In this document: positions 13,901 through 48,620 of the stretch, piece by piece | How positions within the stretch are numbered: the first letter of the stretch is position 1 | Layout of the letters: each line of letters starts with the position of its first letter | DNA from: Rhynochetos jubatus | Taxonomy: Eukaryota > Chordata > Aves > Eurypygiformes > Rhynochetidae | NCBI GenBank assembly: GCA_027574665.1 | Contig: CM050656.1 | Coordinates: forward strand, 1,549,001-1,613,000 | Direction of reading: 5' to 3' | DNA: 64,000 bases | Notes under the pieces: generated by a model | What the model was told of the DNA's origin: nothing | Database searches by the model: none | What the model saw: the letters and a program-made list of their open reading frames with translations, nothing else | Translations under genes and position numbers: made by a program

Positions 13901-16900
13901 TGCTTAATTTGGGCCAAAAATATGTTACATCTGGGAAGTCCTCTTAACTGTTTCTCCCCAAAACACTCTAAGATGCTTGACATTTTCCTAAACGATGGAA
14001 AGCTCATACAAAAATACTTTCTAAATGAGTTTCTCATCTGTTTCATCCCTGTACATGCTTTTTCACACTTTGACTTCGTCAGTGTTATGGTCTCAACACG
14101 AGTAGGAGGGGAGTGTGTGTGAAGTGCATGAGAGAGGAAAGAAGAGAATATGGGGAATGTTTTACCAGGTCATTAATCAGTTGAAGGGTTCAGACGAATG
14201 TCATAAATCTTAACACCAAAGTTCAAGCCATTTATTACAGCATCTGTACCCTTAGATAGATTTATTAAATTGGTAATCCCTTTTTAATAATATATAGTAA
14301 AGATTTAGCATTGTTATGAGGATGAGAAAACCATTTTTAAAAATCTCTGACACAAGGACATTTCAATTATGTGTTTGCTGACATTAGAATGGTCGATCTG
14401 TGATATTCTATCAAGAGAGGGGTGTTAGGATTACTGGCATTTTATTGCTTTTTAGGAACTAAGTAAATCATTTCTGTACCGAGGACCTCAAGCACTAAGG
14501 GTGCTGGCCCCAGCAGACTTTTCATTTCCCATTCCTAATACACCCCCGTCTGCAAATCTCAGCCACGACAAATACTGCTAGCAGAAAGAAAAAAAAAATC
14601 AAGGACTCCTCTTTCTGGTTTGGAACCTCACCCTCTTTTGGGTTGTACAAGGGGCCAGCTGTTTCTAGTCATTATGTGAAATCCACAGGGAAGCACTGCA
14701 AAGAGATGTATCTGCTCAAGGACGTTCTTTTCCAAATAATATTGGAGAGACGGAGGCTGCAAGGCGGCTCCATCTTCTAAACCTCGTTAACAGAAGTGGG
14801 AGTTTGGCTTTGGAAGGATAAAGTGTGTTTGCAGAGAGAACGGTTGTTTAAATGCTACCTTAGATTTCCTTTTAAACAGAGAATTTCGATATGAAGAAGA
14901 ATGAACTAACAAGGCAAGGATTTATGGATTTGAATCTCATGGAAGCCAATGACCGTGAAGGGGATCCTCGTGACCTTTGGGTCACTTTATTGTCTCTGGG
15001 CTACAGCAGGGCATTGGAGATGACAGAGGTACGATAGCCATATAGCAAGAGAACTGCTTTGCATACAACTTGCTGCACGTGTTTGACTGCAGCACTGTTT
15101 CTGTCTGTCATAATTGATTTCAGTAGGTCAGCGATCCAGTCCAAACACGGTTAATACAGGGTTTACCCCATGACTTACCAGCATGATGGAATCCTGTGTC
15201 TTAGGATAACACTGACACCGGTGAAAGAGGAAATTTCCCTTTTGCTTTAGAGAGAGACAGTACTCTGTGGGGTTGTAGAGGAAGGAATCATTGGTTACAC
15301 CCACTGAAAGAATTCACACACCGTGCTTGTGGGAAGTTATGAGGAGACGGTGATGGTAAACTGACCTGGCAGCCAACCTACCAAATGCAGGACTTGCTCT
15401 GCTTTAAAAAAGTCACTTTCCTGACCCAAGCCACAACAGAAGTGGATAAGATCGCTTTTTTTCCCTATATGAATCAGAATTTGTAATTTTCAGACATGGC
15501 TGATTCTGTTAGTGTTGCCTTTCACAGCACTTTCTGAAGGTGTTCACCATGAAATTCTAATGAAGGGGCTTTGGGTGGCACACTGTTTACAGGACCAGGG
15601 TTTTCTGTGTGCCCAGAGATTTTTAGAATTTATTTTATTTTTACAGTATTGGTGTTAATAGCTGTCACTAGGGAAAGAAAATCTCTTTCATGAAAAGAAA
15701 AAGAATTTTGAAAAATTAAAGAAAACATTAAATATGCAGATTATTTAATCATTTAAGTTTCATTCTCGAGAAAAGCTGATTTTGTTAAAATCAGACTGAT
15801 TATTTCTTTAACTTTTGTTAAACTAGAACAGGTCAGTGTAGTCACCTTATCAAATACATGTGTGAGAAAGAACCCAAAAATACTCAGTATGGTTGAGGGA
15901 CACCAGTTGTCTCTCCGTGGAAATCTTGAGATCATGGTGAATGGTTGATGGTAAGCACTTTCTCCTTTTCCTGCCAGTGTGGTTAGCAGAGCAGCTGCAA
16001 AACTGCCTTTCTGCATTTCAGACGTAAGAGGGAGCTATCCTCTAAGAAAGAAGGTTCTGGGGAAGTTTTTATCGAGTTAAGAGATTTCAGAAAGGTATTT
16101 TGTGCCATATACTAACTGTGGTTTATGGCTGTAGTCTGCTTTCCACAGGACAGCAGAGCTCTGAATGTCTTAGTCATTCATCTAAAAATGTACATCTACT
16201 TGTGTCTGTAACTTAACCCTTTAATTCCTCAATTTCAGATGATTTAGGAGATTGACATTCCAGAAGCATTGAGCCTCTGACAAATTAAAGACAGAACTTC
16301 AGAAATCCTGGTGGATTCCAATAGCCATTTGAAAGAAACTGAGGCGCTATGACAATGCAAACCCCTGGTTGCTACATGTACTACCTTAGCCAGGATACTG
16401 TCAGAGCAGCGTGCTTAATGCAACGCTGCCGATGCTTGACATCTGTACGAAGTGGCACAGACAGCGAGAGTGGGGGGGGGGTAAAGAAGAGAGGTTTATT
16501 TCGGACACCGAAATACATTCATACTTCATCTTAATTCCTGTACATTTTGCCAGCCAAGGAAGGGTTTGCTGTGTTGGAGCTGAACACACCAAACTGTGTA
16601 TCGAGTGTACTGTGTCTAGCATGAAAAGTGCTCATTTGTCCTGAGTTTTCATTTGATTTAAAAGATTGCCACAGCTCTCGGGTTTTGAGTATTTAATATT
16701 CAGTAACATTGGCTAATTCTACTTCATAGCATATATGAAAATACTCAGGAGCTGTGGATGAAAATCTGAGGCAGGAAAACTACAGCTAAAGGGGTGATAA
16801 AACTCATTTTCTCCATTGCAGGCATGCCCCTTTGTCATTGACATCTACGCAGAAAAATGCAGACCCCGAATGAAAGCTGTGTCTCTGGAGGCAGGGAGCT

Positions 16901-19900
16901 GGCAACTCAACAGGGCTCTTTGCAAGTCTGTTGCTAATAAAGGAGAGGCCAAAGCAATGGATGGCTGTGAAAACATAATCGTCTACACCTACAGAGCGGG
17001 CAGGAGAATCACTTCTGTTATTGAAAATAAGGTAAAGCATGAGACTTCTGTCAGGTACTTGCTGTTCATGTCTGTTATTGCTCTTCTTCCCTCCTTGCGT
17101 CCTTTTTGAGACTTACAGAAGCTCGCTATCAGAAATACCAGAAAATGTATCTAGTTCATTCAAAAAACCAGCAGTGTCTGATGCAAAGCTCTTTATGACG
17201 TGACTGACTTCAAAACGGTCTGTATCAGTGTTCTTGGAAGGGACAGCTTATTATGGCGAGGCCAGCAGTTTTTAATGTCGCGTAGAATCTGAGTATGTAT
17301 TTGTGTTCACATTCCAATTTTTCAATATTTTGGTAATTATTGGAGACAGATGTTTACAATATCAGCAAACAAATACTAGGAACAGGAAATACAGCCACAG
17401 AATGAGCACAGACTAAGACATTTACACTATTTTCTGTGTTTATAAGAATGTAAAAGAGCAGTGATCTGCACTGATTGTGTTTTAGAAGCATATTGTGGAT
17501 GAACTGGTAACTGGCTAGGAGATCTGCTTTATTACTAATCCAAGCTGACAATTGTAAATTCAAGCAAAAGTGGTTGGTGAGAAGCAGGTAAGATGCTGAA
17601 CTTAATGTGCTTTAAATCTTGAAAGATCACAGCAAGAAGTGTATTTTTAAATGGACAAACATGCAAAAGGGGGTGGGTTGGTGGACTAATATTAGGACTG
17701 AATGCTAAGGTTCCTTGGAACTGGGAACTAGGTTTAGATCTGCACTTCGCCCTTTAGGGTAGATAGACTGAAGTTATTTATATGTTTGGGGATATGTCAG
17801 AGAAGGAGATGAGGCAACTGGAAGCTGTCTGGTTAAAAATCACAGACCTCTGCCGTTCATACTATTTAGGCTTCGTAAATACCTCTGTTATGTGTTGAAG
17901 CAAATAATTGCACTTCCTTGAAAATCTCATTAGAATTTGTAGGCTGAAGGCTTTTTTGTATTGTAAATGTCTGGAGGGAGATAATAAAAATGCAGTTTTA
18001 TGCATCTGTCTTCCAAGCTTCCCACAGTGCAAGCAGTCTGATTGTATCTTCAGCTACTGTGCTGATGATTTCAGTGGAAATAATTGTTTCTTTCTTATTT
18101 TTGTAATTAAATTAAGGAAATATGCTCATTCCTGAGGGATTCTATTTTAGTCTTGTATATGTATTTAATCAGTGGGTAGAGAAAGGTGTCTTCTGACCCT
18201 CCCTAATCAGGGTGTGAGTGGGGAGATTAACAGAACTTGCCTTCAGAGCTTCAAACTGCTCAGAGAGTAAGCAGCACCAAATCTGTTGTCTGCCCGTTTG
18301 TGTGCCAAAAGAAACAGTTAATGAGGCATTTCCGATCACTGGAAGCACAAACTGGCTATAATACACCCTCTGTGCTGGTGAATCTTGGTGACCTTGTTCC
18401 TGTTACAGGAAGATTCCTATGGCACAGGTAATTCTTTTGTTTGCCTTTATCTCGCTGCCAGGTGAGGGCTTCACCAAAGTGACGCCAGAGCAGATAGATC
18501 AAGGTCAGCAGCAGCTTAACGCTACATTGTCTTTACGTTTCTGCAACAGTCTGCTGTCCACAAACCCTTTGCACTGTGAGCACCAGAGAGAAACTTGTTT
18601 TTTTGCCTAGTCCTTACCAATGTAAAGTCCTTACAGTCTTTGCTGTGTAAGGCTGATTGCGTGAAGTAACCGTGTTTCCATTAAGTATCGTAGAATCACA
18701 GAATGGTTTGGGTTGGAAGGGACCTTCAAGATCATCCAGTTCCAACTCCCCTGCCATGGGCAGGGACACCTTCCACTAGCCCAGGTTGCTCCAAGCCTCA
18801 TCCAGCCTGGTATGAATTTTTCCGGTCACTTTTTGAAACTACAGCTTACCGGTAGCATCAGTAACATTGTGGCAAATCATATTCTTACCCAATCGTGTTG
18901 CCAACTTGCATCCTCAAAAAAACTTAAGTTGTTAGAACGAGTTTTAAATGACTCTTGACAATGGATTTGGGCTCTGATAATGCTAAGGCACATTTGAAAT
19001 TACTGCTCTTCAAAGAGAATTGACACCAGCATCATTAAAGCATTTCTGCCCTGTAAACCAGCACAGTGGAGGAAGTAAGAGGAATGTGTAGGTGTTACAT
19101 ACAGAACAGCCACTTAACCATTAAGACTAATGGGTTCCTTCATGTTTTTTTCGTTTGCAGTCTGAAAACAAAGTGATTATTCGTGTCAACAATGAGCAGA
19201 GCAAGAACTGCCAAAGTAATAGGGGCCTTACTGTCTTTGCTGTAGAAGTGGCACCGAAGTCCATGATGGTAAGATTTGTATTGTTCAGCCAATTTAAAGT
19301 CTAAGCAAAAAGAAAAACTCATGTAACATTTTTACCGTTCCTTTTGCATGTATTTTATGATGATAACGAGCATCTGGATGGTGGCATCTTCATCACCAAT
19401 GCTGATCAAATGTAGCTCTCGGTATTTCAGAGCTGAACGTGTGCTTGGTGTGTCCATGTTTTCCTGTGCAGATGGCTGCAAAAGTCGACAGCTGTTCAGT
19501 TTTTCAGGCATGTGCCTGTTTCAGGTGTCCATTCAATACATGTACCATTTACTAATATTTTTAAATATTGTTTTTCTAAGGCTGGTGGTTTTTTATTTAG
19601 CAAATTTCAACTGGATATATAGATGTTGCTGGGAAACACACCAAGCATGTGCTAGTGAGAGACGAAAATATATATTACACTCCTCATGCACAGTGTGATT
19701 TGCAGATGGCTAATTTTTGTTAAACTTGACTTGTGGATCATGTTTAGCCCCAAGGCAGTTTGATGGTCTGGTCCCTTTTCGAGAGCTGGGAAGTCTAAGT
19801 GAGGGTTCTAAGGCATAGAATGAGATTGAAAATGCATTACAAATGCTGATTTTTTTTTTCCCCCATTCACGTATGAAGAAAATCCAGTTTTTACTATTCT

Positions 19901-20406
19901 AAAAGTCTTAAAAGCATTTGCATGCCGCTTCTTTAATATTTCACAGGTTTCCAGTGTGGGTGCATTCAAACCTGTTGTAAACAGACACAGGCCCTTGACA
20001 CAGACAGGGTCAGAGCCTGTTCTAATATTGCTGCTGACACTTTAGATATCAATAGCCTGGTTTTGTAAGGTGTTTTATTAACCTTAATTTAGGCTTCATT
20101 CAGTATAAATTGCAGGCTCGGTGCCCCTTATGGATTTCTTGCTGTCATGCAATTAAATTCCATAGTGAATTTTGAATACCAGCTGTCATTATGGATGCTG
20201 AATGTTTGTCATTTATCGTTAATGGTGTAACTACTGCAACAGTTGATTTTGCTTACGCAGCACTTTGGGTAACATACACGCAGTTCTCCAACAAACAACT
20301 GTTTCACCTCTGTTTTCTCTCCTGTATACAGGTTTCTCAGCATGTGATGCCGCTGAACGAGCAGGAAGAATGGGTTTATAATTGCGTGCATTCTCTCATA
20401 CGTTAA
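1906..20406 (+). CDS. EFCAB7: EFCAB7, EF-hand calcium-binding domain protein 7 (3' eleven coding exons, 5' end outside window)
   Basis: Joining 1906-1992, 2831-3017, 4100-4224, 9655-9796, 11272-11381, 12325-12482, 12686-12819, 14880-15028, 16822-17031, 19161-19268 and 20332-20406 gives 494 residues and a stop, with every junction GT-AG and in frame. The product aligns along its length with my recollection of human EFCAB7 (about 629 residues), so roughly 135 N-terminal residues lie upstream of the window. It contains an EF-hand with a degenerate loop near the start, a Ser-rich variable linker, a beta-rich middle region and a canonical EF-hand loop (DLDGNGLVSLEE). In mammals EFCAB7 works with IQCE to tether EVC-EVC2 at the base of the primary cilium and so supports Hedgehog signalling; that role is known for the family and inferred here. 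PGM1 follows on the same strand about 2.3 kb after the stop, as in human. Confidence 0.95.
1993..4099. other. EFCAB7 introns (1993-2830, 3018-4099)
   Basis: Two introns separated by the exon at 2831-3017. I see no repeat family, RNA gene or conserved coding sequence in either. Confidence 0.6.
2831..3017 (+). CDS. EFCAB7: EFCAB7 exon, post-EF-hand helix and linker
   Basis: Enters in phase 0 after CTAAAG and leaves in phase 1 at AAAAG|GTATTT. The translation starts FCDLYMTTSEQC and runs through EKLEVDSRLRQQQFGSQ to SRKTDPKLTPTK, which matches the human stretch FCKLYMTTNEQC...KLEVDSKLRRQQFG. It completes the exiting helix of the first EF-hand in the window and begins a basic, low-complexity linker. 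Confidence 0.93.
4100..4224 (+). CDS. EFCAB7: EFCAB7 exon, Ser/Thr-rich linker
   Basis: Phase 1 in, phase 0 out (acceptor CTCATAG, donor GTATCG). It encodes about 41 residues rich in Ser and Thr: GESRTPSRPSSAQSCKASVS followed by TTVSMGASSNSNTKLIEPDT. Only the TVSMGA..N.NSKL.EP part resembles human closely, so this is the fast-evolving linker of the protein. The call rests on matching phases, splice sites and this partial similarity. Confidence 0.88.
4225..9654. other. EFCAB7 5.4-kb intron
   Basis: AT-rich intron with no recognisable exon. A minus-strand open frame of 156 codons at 5958-6428 has no recognisable domain and no start context worth noting. The poly-G run at 7661-7676 is listed separately. 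Confidence 0.6.
7661..7676 (+). repeat. Poly-G tract of 16 with adjacent GGG
   Basis: Sixteen consecutive G, then C and GGG, in the coding-strand orientation of EFCAB7. It could form a G-quadruplex in DNA or pre-mRNA, and it is also a site prone to sequencing length error. Confidence 0.9.
9655..9796 (+). CDS. EFCAB7: EFCAB7 exon, conserved middle domain
   Basis: Phase 0 in after TTTCCAG and phase 1 out before GTAAGT. It reads EWQCAQSKGCFYLEEDGEII, then SHKYKLHLPQRSAVCITIKP and LNLHQVE. This is nearly colinear with human QSKGCFFLEEDGEIISHQY. The preceding 5.4-kb intron is the longest in this part of the gene. Confidence 0.95.
9797..11271. other. EFCAB7 intron containing a CR1 fragment
   Basis: The intron between the SKGCFYLEEDG exon and the next. 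Apart from the CR1 fragment at 10933-11100 I see nothing to annotate. Confidence 0.6.
10933..11100 (+). mobile_element. CR1 LINE 3' fragment
   Basis: Begins at TTGCCCAGAGAAGCTGTGG and continues through the CR1 consensus (GGCCAGGCTGGATGAGGCTT, CCCATGGCAGGGGGTGG, TTTAAGGTCCCTTC) to a CATTCTGTGATCCTATGA end. It is 5'-truncated, sense to EFCAB7, and diverged by only a few changes from the other copies in the window. Confidence 0.93.
11272..11381 (+). CDS. EFCAB7: EFCAB7 exon, conserved middle domain
   Basis: Phase 1 in after CTTTTTAG, phase 0 out before GTTAGG. It encodes EKCCRWLSVDTALFILKENE then TQENLQLVSFTEQHNKE, matching human WLSVDTALYILKENESQANL. The donor GTTAGG is weaker than consensus, with T at +3. 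Confidence 0.93.
11382..12324. other. EFCAB7 intron
   Basis: 943 bases with no repeat or conserved feature that I recognise. Confidence 0.6.
12325..12482 (+). CDS. EFCAB7: EFCAB7 exon, conserved middle domain
   Basis: Phase 0 in and phase 2 out (CG|GTGAGT). The acceptor is AGAGTAG just before GTGTTTGG; an upstream AG (TTTAAG) would not keep the reading frame. It encodes VFGWKGELGSGIYWLLPFTT and on to LTKEF, matching human VFGWTGELGPGIYWLIPSTT. Confidence 0.94.
12686..12819 (+). CDS. EFCAB7: EFCAB7 exon with canonical EF-hand
   Basis: Phase 2 in, phase 1 out (TGTAAGG|GTAAGC). It encodes the EF-hand helix LLDIFETI, the loop DLDGNGLVSLEE with Asp1, Asp3, Asn5 and Glu12 in place, then YNFFELRTSGEKCDEEAWAV. 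All ligand positions are intact, so this is the best candidate calcium site in the visible part of the protein. It is almost identical to the human exon. Confidence 0.96.
12820..14879. other. EFCAB7 intron
   Basis: 2.06-kb intron between the canonical EF-hand exon and its partner. Short open frames (for example at 13201-13404) do not match known proteins. Nothing else seen. Confidence 0.6.
14880..15028 (+). CDS. EFCAB7: EFCAB7 exon
   Basis: Phase 1 in after TTAAACAG, phase 0 out before GTACGA. It encodes ENFDMKKNELTRQGFMDLNL, then MEANDREGDPRDLWVTLLSL and GYSRALEMTE. Human reads ENFDTKRNELTRQGFMDLNLMEANDREGDP. The helix-rich sequence completes an EF-hand pair with the preceding exon. Confidence 0.96.
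15029..16821. other. EFCAB7 intron
   Basis: 1.8-kb intron. A short G run lies near 16471-16480. No repeat family or coding sequence recognised. Confidence 0.6.
16822..17031 (+). CDS. EFCAB7: EFCAB7 exon
   Basis: 70 codons, phase 0 at both ends (acceptor CATTGCAG, donor GTAAAG). It starts ACPFVIDIYAEKCRPRMKAV and ends RRITSVIENK. It matches human ACPFVIDIYAEKCKPKIKAV and SVIENK. This is the largest EFCAB7 coding exon in the window. Confidence 0.96.
17032..19160. other. EFCAB7 intron containing a CR1 fragment
   Basis: 2.1-kb intron. It holds the antisense CR1 fragment at 18688-18810. A short exon-like stretch near 18462-18503 has splice-like borders but is not in frame with its neighbours. 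Confidence 0.6.
18688..18810 (-). mobile_element. CR1 LINE 3' fragment
   Basis: Reads as the reverse complement of the CR1 3' end: TAGAATCACAGAATGGTTTG, then GTTGGAAGGGACCTTCAAGA and CCATGGGCAGGGACACCTTC, ending abruptly at CCAGCCTGG. It is antisense to EFCAB7 and only about 123 bases remain. Confidence 0.92.
19161..19268 (+). CDS. EFCAB7: EFCAB7 exon
   Basis: 36 codons, phase 0 at both ends (TTTGCAG, GTAAGA). It encodes SENKVIIRVNNEQSKNCQSN then RGLTVFAVEVAPKSMM, close to human SDEKVIIHVNNEQSKNC and NRGLNIFAVEVAPKS. Confidence 0.95.
19269..20331. other. EFCAB7 last intron
   Basis: 1.06-kb intron with a strong polypyrimidine tract before the terminal exon. No other feature recognised. Confidence 0.6.
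20332..20406 (+). CDS. EFCAB7: EFCAB7 terminal coding exon
   Basis: 24 codons and a TAA stop after a TATACAG acceptor: VSQHVMPLNEQEEWVYNCVH then SLIR. Human ends VCQHVMPLNERQEWIYYCIY SLIS, so the C terminus is conserved and complete. Confidence 0.96.
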   Translation, partial: VSQHVMPLNEQEEWVYNCVHSLIR

Positions 20407-21060
20407 ACATTCTAGTTAGAGAGCTGTTTCTTGGTAGCATTCTGACCAAACCAGGAATTTTTGGCAGCTTCTAGATGCTTTCTAGTCTTGTCCTTCTCAA
20501 AAAGCTGCCATACATCTGCGCTTTGCAGAGCTTGATTTGTTAAAGCCAACGAATCACAAAAGTACTTATTTCTGGTATCACACTTCTGCTAATGGCTTTT
20601 GAGAACCAAGTATAGCGATAGCTCAGGGATAGGATAATGTAAGTACGTGAAAGCCTTTGACAGAGTAGAGCATTCATCATATATGCTCTACAAAAAATAC
20701 ATGGGCATGAAAACACTGTGAGACAATAAAAACTAGTGCTGCTCAGTACCACAGCTGACAGTTGTAATGTAGCTGTTTAATAAAGGCTGGTTTCCTTAGC
20801 TATGCTGCTGGTTTCTGTACCGCGTGATGCAGTTCCATCACATGCTGGAACTGCTTACTGAGGAAAAGATGTGTTAAACGGGTCTGATGGATTCCTGATT
20901 AAAAACATTCTTGTGGCTTTGGTGTGACAAGTGTAATGGGGTGGGGGTCACGATTTTATTTTGCCACCTGCGAAAGTCTTTGGTTCTTTCCCCTTTTTAA
21001 TTTTTTTGGTCACCTGATGATAATACTCATCTTACACCTGTTCTGAATAAATACTGACTG
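20407..21060 (+). other. EFCAB7: EFCAB7 3' UTR with three candidate poly(A) signals
   Basis: AT-rich, non-coding sequence after the EFCAB7 stop. AATAAA hexamers lie at 20725-20730, 20779-20784 and 21046-21051. The third is followed by GT-rich and T-rich sequence. The true cleavage site cannot be chosen without transcript data. Confidence 0.6.
20725..20784 (+). terminator. Paired AATAAA poly(A) signals, EFCAB7
   Basis: Two AATAAA hexamers about 55 bases apart, some 320-380 bases past the stop codon. A third sits at 21046-21051. Alternative polyadenylation is plausible. Confidence 0.5.
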
Positions 21061-22399
21061 GTTTTGTACTCTTTAATACAAAAGAAAGTCTGTCTTTTGA
21101 GATGTGATAAGGCAGTAACTTTATTTGAGGGAAATGAAGGTTCTGGTTTAGGGTCTTGACTGTTAACAGCAACTAATTATTTCCAGGCAGCTGAAATAAG
21201 GAGACTGAAGTCCACTGAGCTGAAGCTGCAAGAACAGTGAAAAACAACTTTGAGGTACTGGAAAAACTTAGTCTATTGTGGTTTTTCTAGGCCCTCTAAA
21301 TGTCTGTTAATGTGGGAAAAAATGATGACCCTGGACACTGAATGCTTAAAAAGTGTCCGAGTTTAAAATAGACATTAGATGTATGCGACCTCATATGTAA
21401 GGGCAGCAAGCAGTCCTGAAAAGCTATATTTATCTGCCAGCAGCCTCTGCTCTCTGCCGTTCCTCTGCTGTAATCATACACCGGGCAAGTAAATGTCAGT
21501 TACCAAACGAGAGCGCTGCTAGAGGCCGGCTGGGATTTGCGCACTTGAGCAGTGGTGCCCGGGTGGCTTTACTGGTGAACTTGTAGTTTTCCACATTTTG
21601 TTCCCAGCAAGTACAGCAGATACCATTTCCAGAATTGTCTAAAGGAAGCAGAAGTTGTACTAAGAGCCCTCACAAATACTTGGTAGTTTCTAGCAAACCA
21701 CTGAGCTCCGTAAATCCTGCCTCAGGCGAGGTGTGGATCCCTGCCCAGTTCCTAGCTACCGCTCTGAGAAGGAGCTGGGAAGTAACGAGACTCTGCATCT
21801 GCTGGGGTCGGTGCAAAGCCAGCACTCCATTATTTGCACTTTTTGTCTTTGTGAAATCGGTCTTGTAAGATGTGGCGGGAATCCACCTGGTGCTCTCTCT
21901 GCATTTTAGGAAAGAAAGGGATGGAACTGCAAGAAGCACTTGGCTGAGGAGTCATTGCACGTGGAAAGACAGGGTTCTGCTGCAGGTAGGGTCTAGTTAA
22001 ACGTGACACAGCAATATAGAGCGGAACTTCTGTTCTCTTCTAACCCTCTTGCTGCTGGGAAGAGTTTCATGACCCAGTTTTTCGGGTGGGCACGTAGGCC
22101 AGCTCTCCGTGGTAGGTTCTGCCCTGGAGGTGATGAGAAGGGATGGTCATTTCCAGTTAGCTCTAAGTCCAGGTACCACCAAGGTGGGAGAACATCCTAG
22201 CCGCTGTTTTTTAAGGCCGCATACTGATGTCAGGTACAAGCTGCTTGTTTCCAATGGGAGACATTTGGGAGAAGAAGTGTCTGTGTCAGCTGTAATTGGA
22301 ATTTCTGGAATGTTACCTTTCTTCTCAGAACTAGAGTTATGATAAAACGCTGCAGCTTCAAGGCTAACTTGGGCCTGGCTGAGCATCTTTCCGGGGGCA

Positions 22400-22400
<1 letters not shown>
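21061..22400. other. EFCAB7-PGM1 intergenic stretch
   Basis: Short spacer between tandem genes. A splice-acceptor-like TTTCCAG at 21180-21186 precedes 17 open codons and a TGA (21187-21240). Otherwise I see nothing until GC content rises near 22400. Confidence 0.55.
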
Positions 22401-48046
<25,646 letters not shown>

Positions 48047-48620
48047 AGGTTTGGTCAGCCGCCGAGCTGGAGCGCGCAGCCTCCCTTCTGTTCTCAGATG
48101 TGTCGCTGAAAGAGCCACGTTCGTTTTATCTGGATGGAAGAGCCCTGCTGACCTGCGAAGGATAGAGAATAAACCCCGCCCTGTCAGCACTTGGTGCACG
48201 TTGCTGTGCTGCTTTCTGCGTCACGCAGCCCTGCTGGCGCGTTGCCTGTGGCGCTCCTTAGCGCGCCCTTTCCGTTTAGCATATGTACTTGGTTTTTTGG
48301 TTTTTCTTAAACAAAAGGCTCTAGAAATAACAGAGACACTCAATTCTTCACTACTACAGAGGCTTTTTCTGTCTTGGAAGCCTTTCTGGAAGAGAAGCAC
48401 AAATCCTTTATCCTTGTCACTACACAGCCTTTTAAGCGTGATGTCGCTGAATAAGCACTGGCTGTGTATTCAGGCTGAGTAGTTTTTGCTTATGTGGATT
48501 TTCCCTTCCAAAACAAATTATGTAAATTGATCTCCGTTTTCCTTCTGTAGGAGAAAAATCCCACACCAAGCCCTCCGCACCGAAATGAGCAGTAGCAGGC
48601 GTTGCAGGATATTAAAGCGA
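48047..48620 (+). other. PGM1: PGM1 3' UTR (probable)
   Basis: Non-coding sequence after the stop. AATAAA at 48168-48173 would give a very short UTR; ATTAAA at 48611-48616 would give one of about 580 bases, closer to what mammals have. The end is a guess without transcript data. Confidence 0.55.
48168..48173 (+). terminator. AATAAA poly(A) signal, PGM1
   Basis: First canonical hexamer after the PGM1 stop, 122 bases downstream. A second, variant signal ATTAAA is at 48611-48616. Confidence 0.5.

Noticed and set aside
18462-18503. Possible small exon between CTGCCAG and GTCAGC in an EFCAB7 intron
   Set aside because: Neighbouring exons are phase 0, and in that phase the stretch has a TGA. It would at best be a poison exon, with no supporting evidence.
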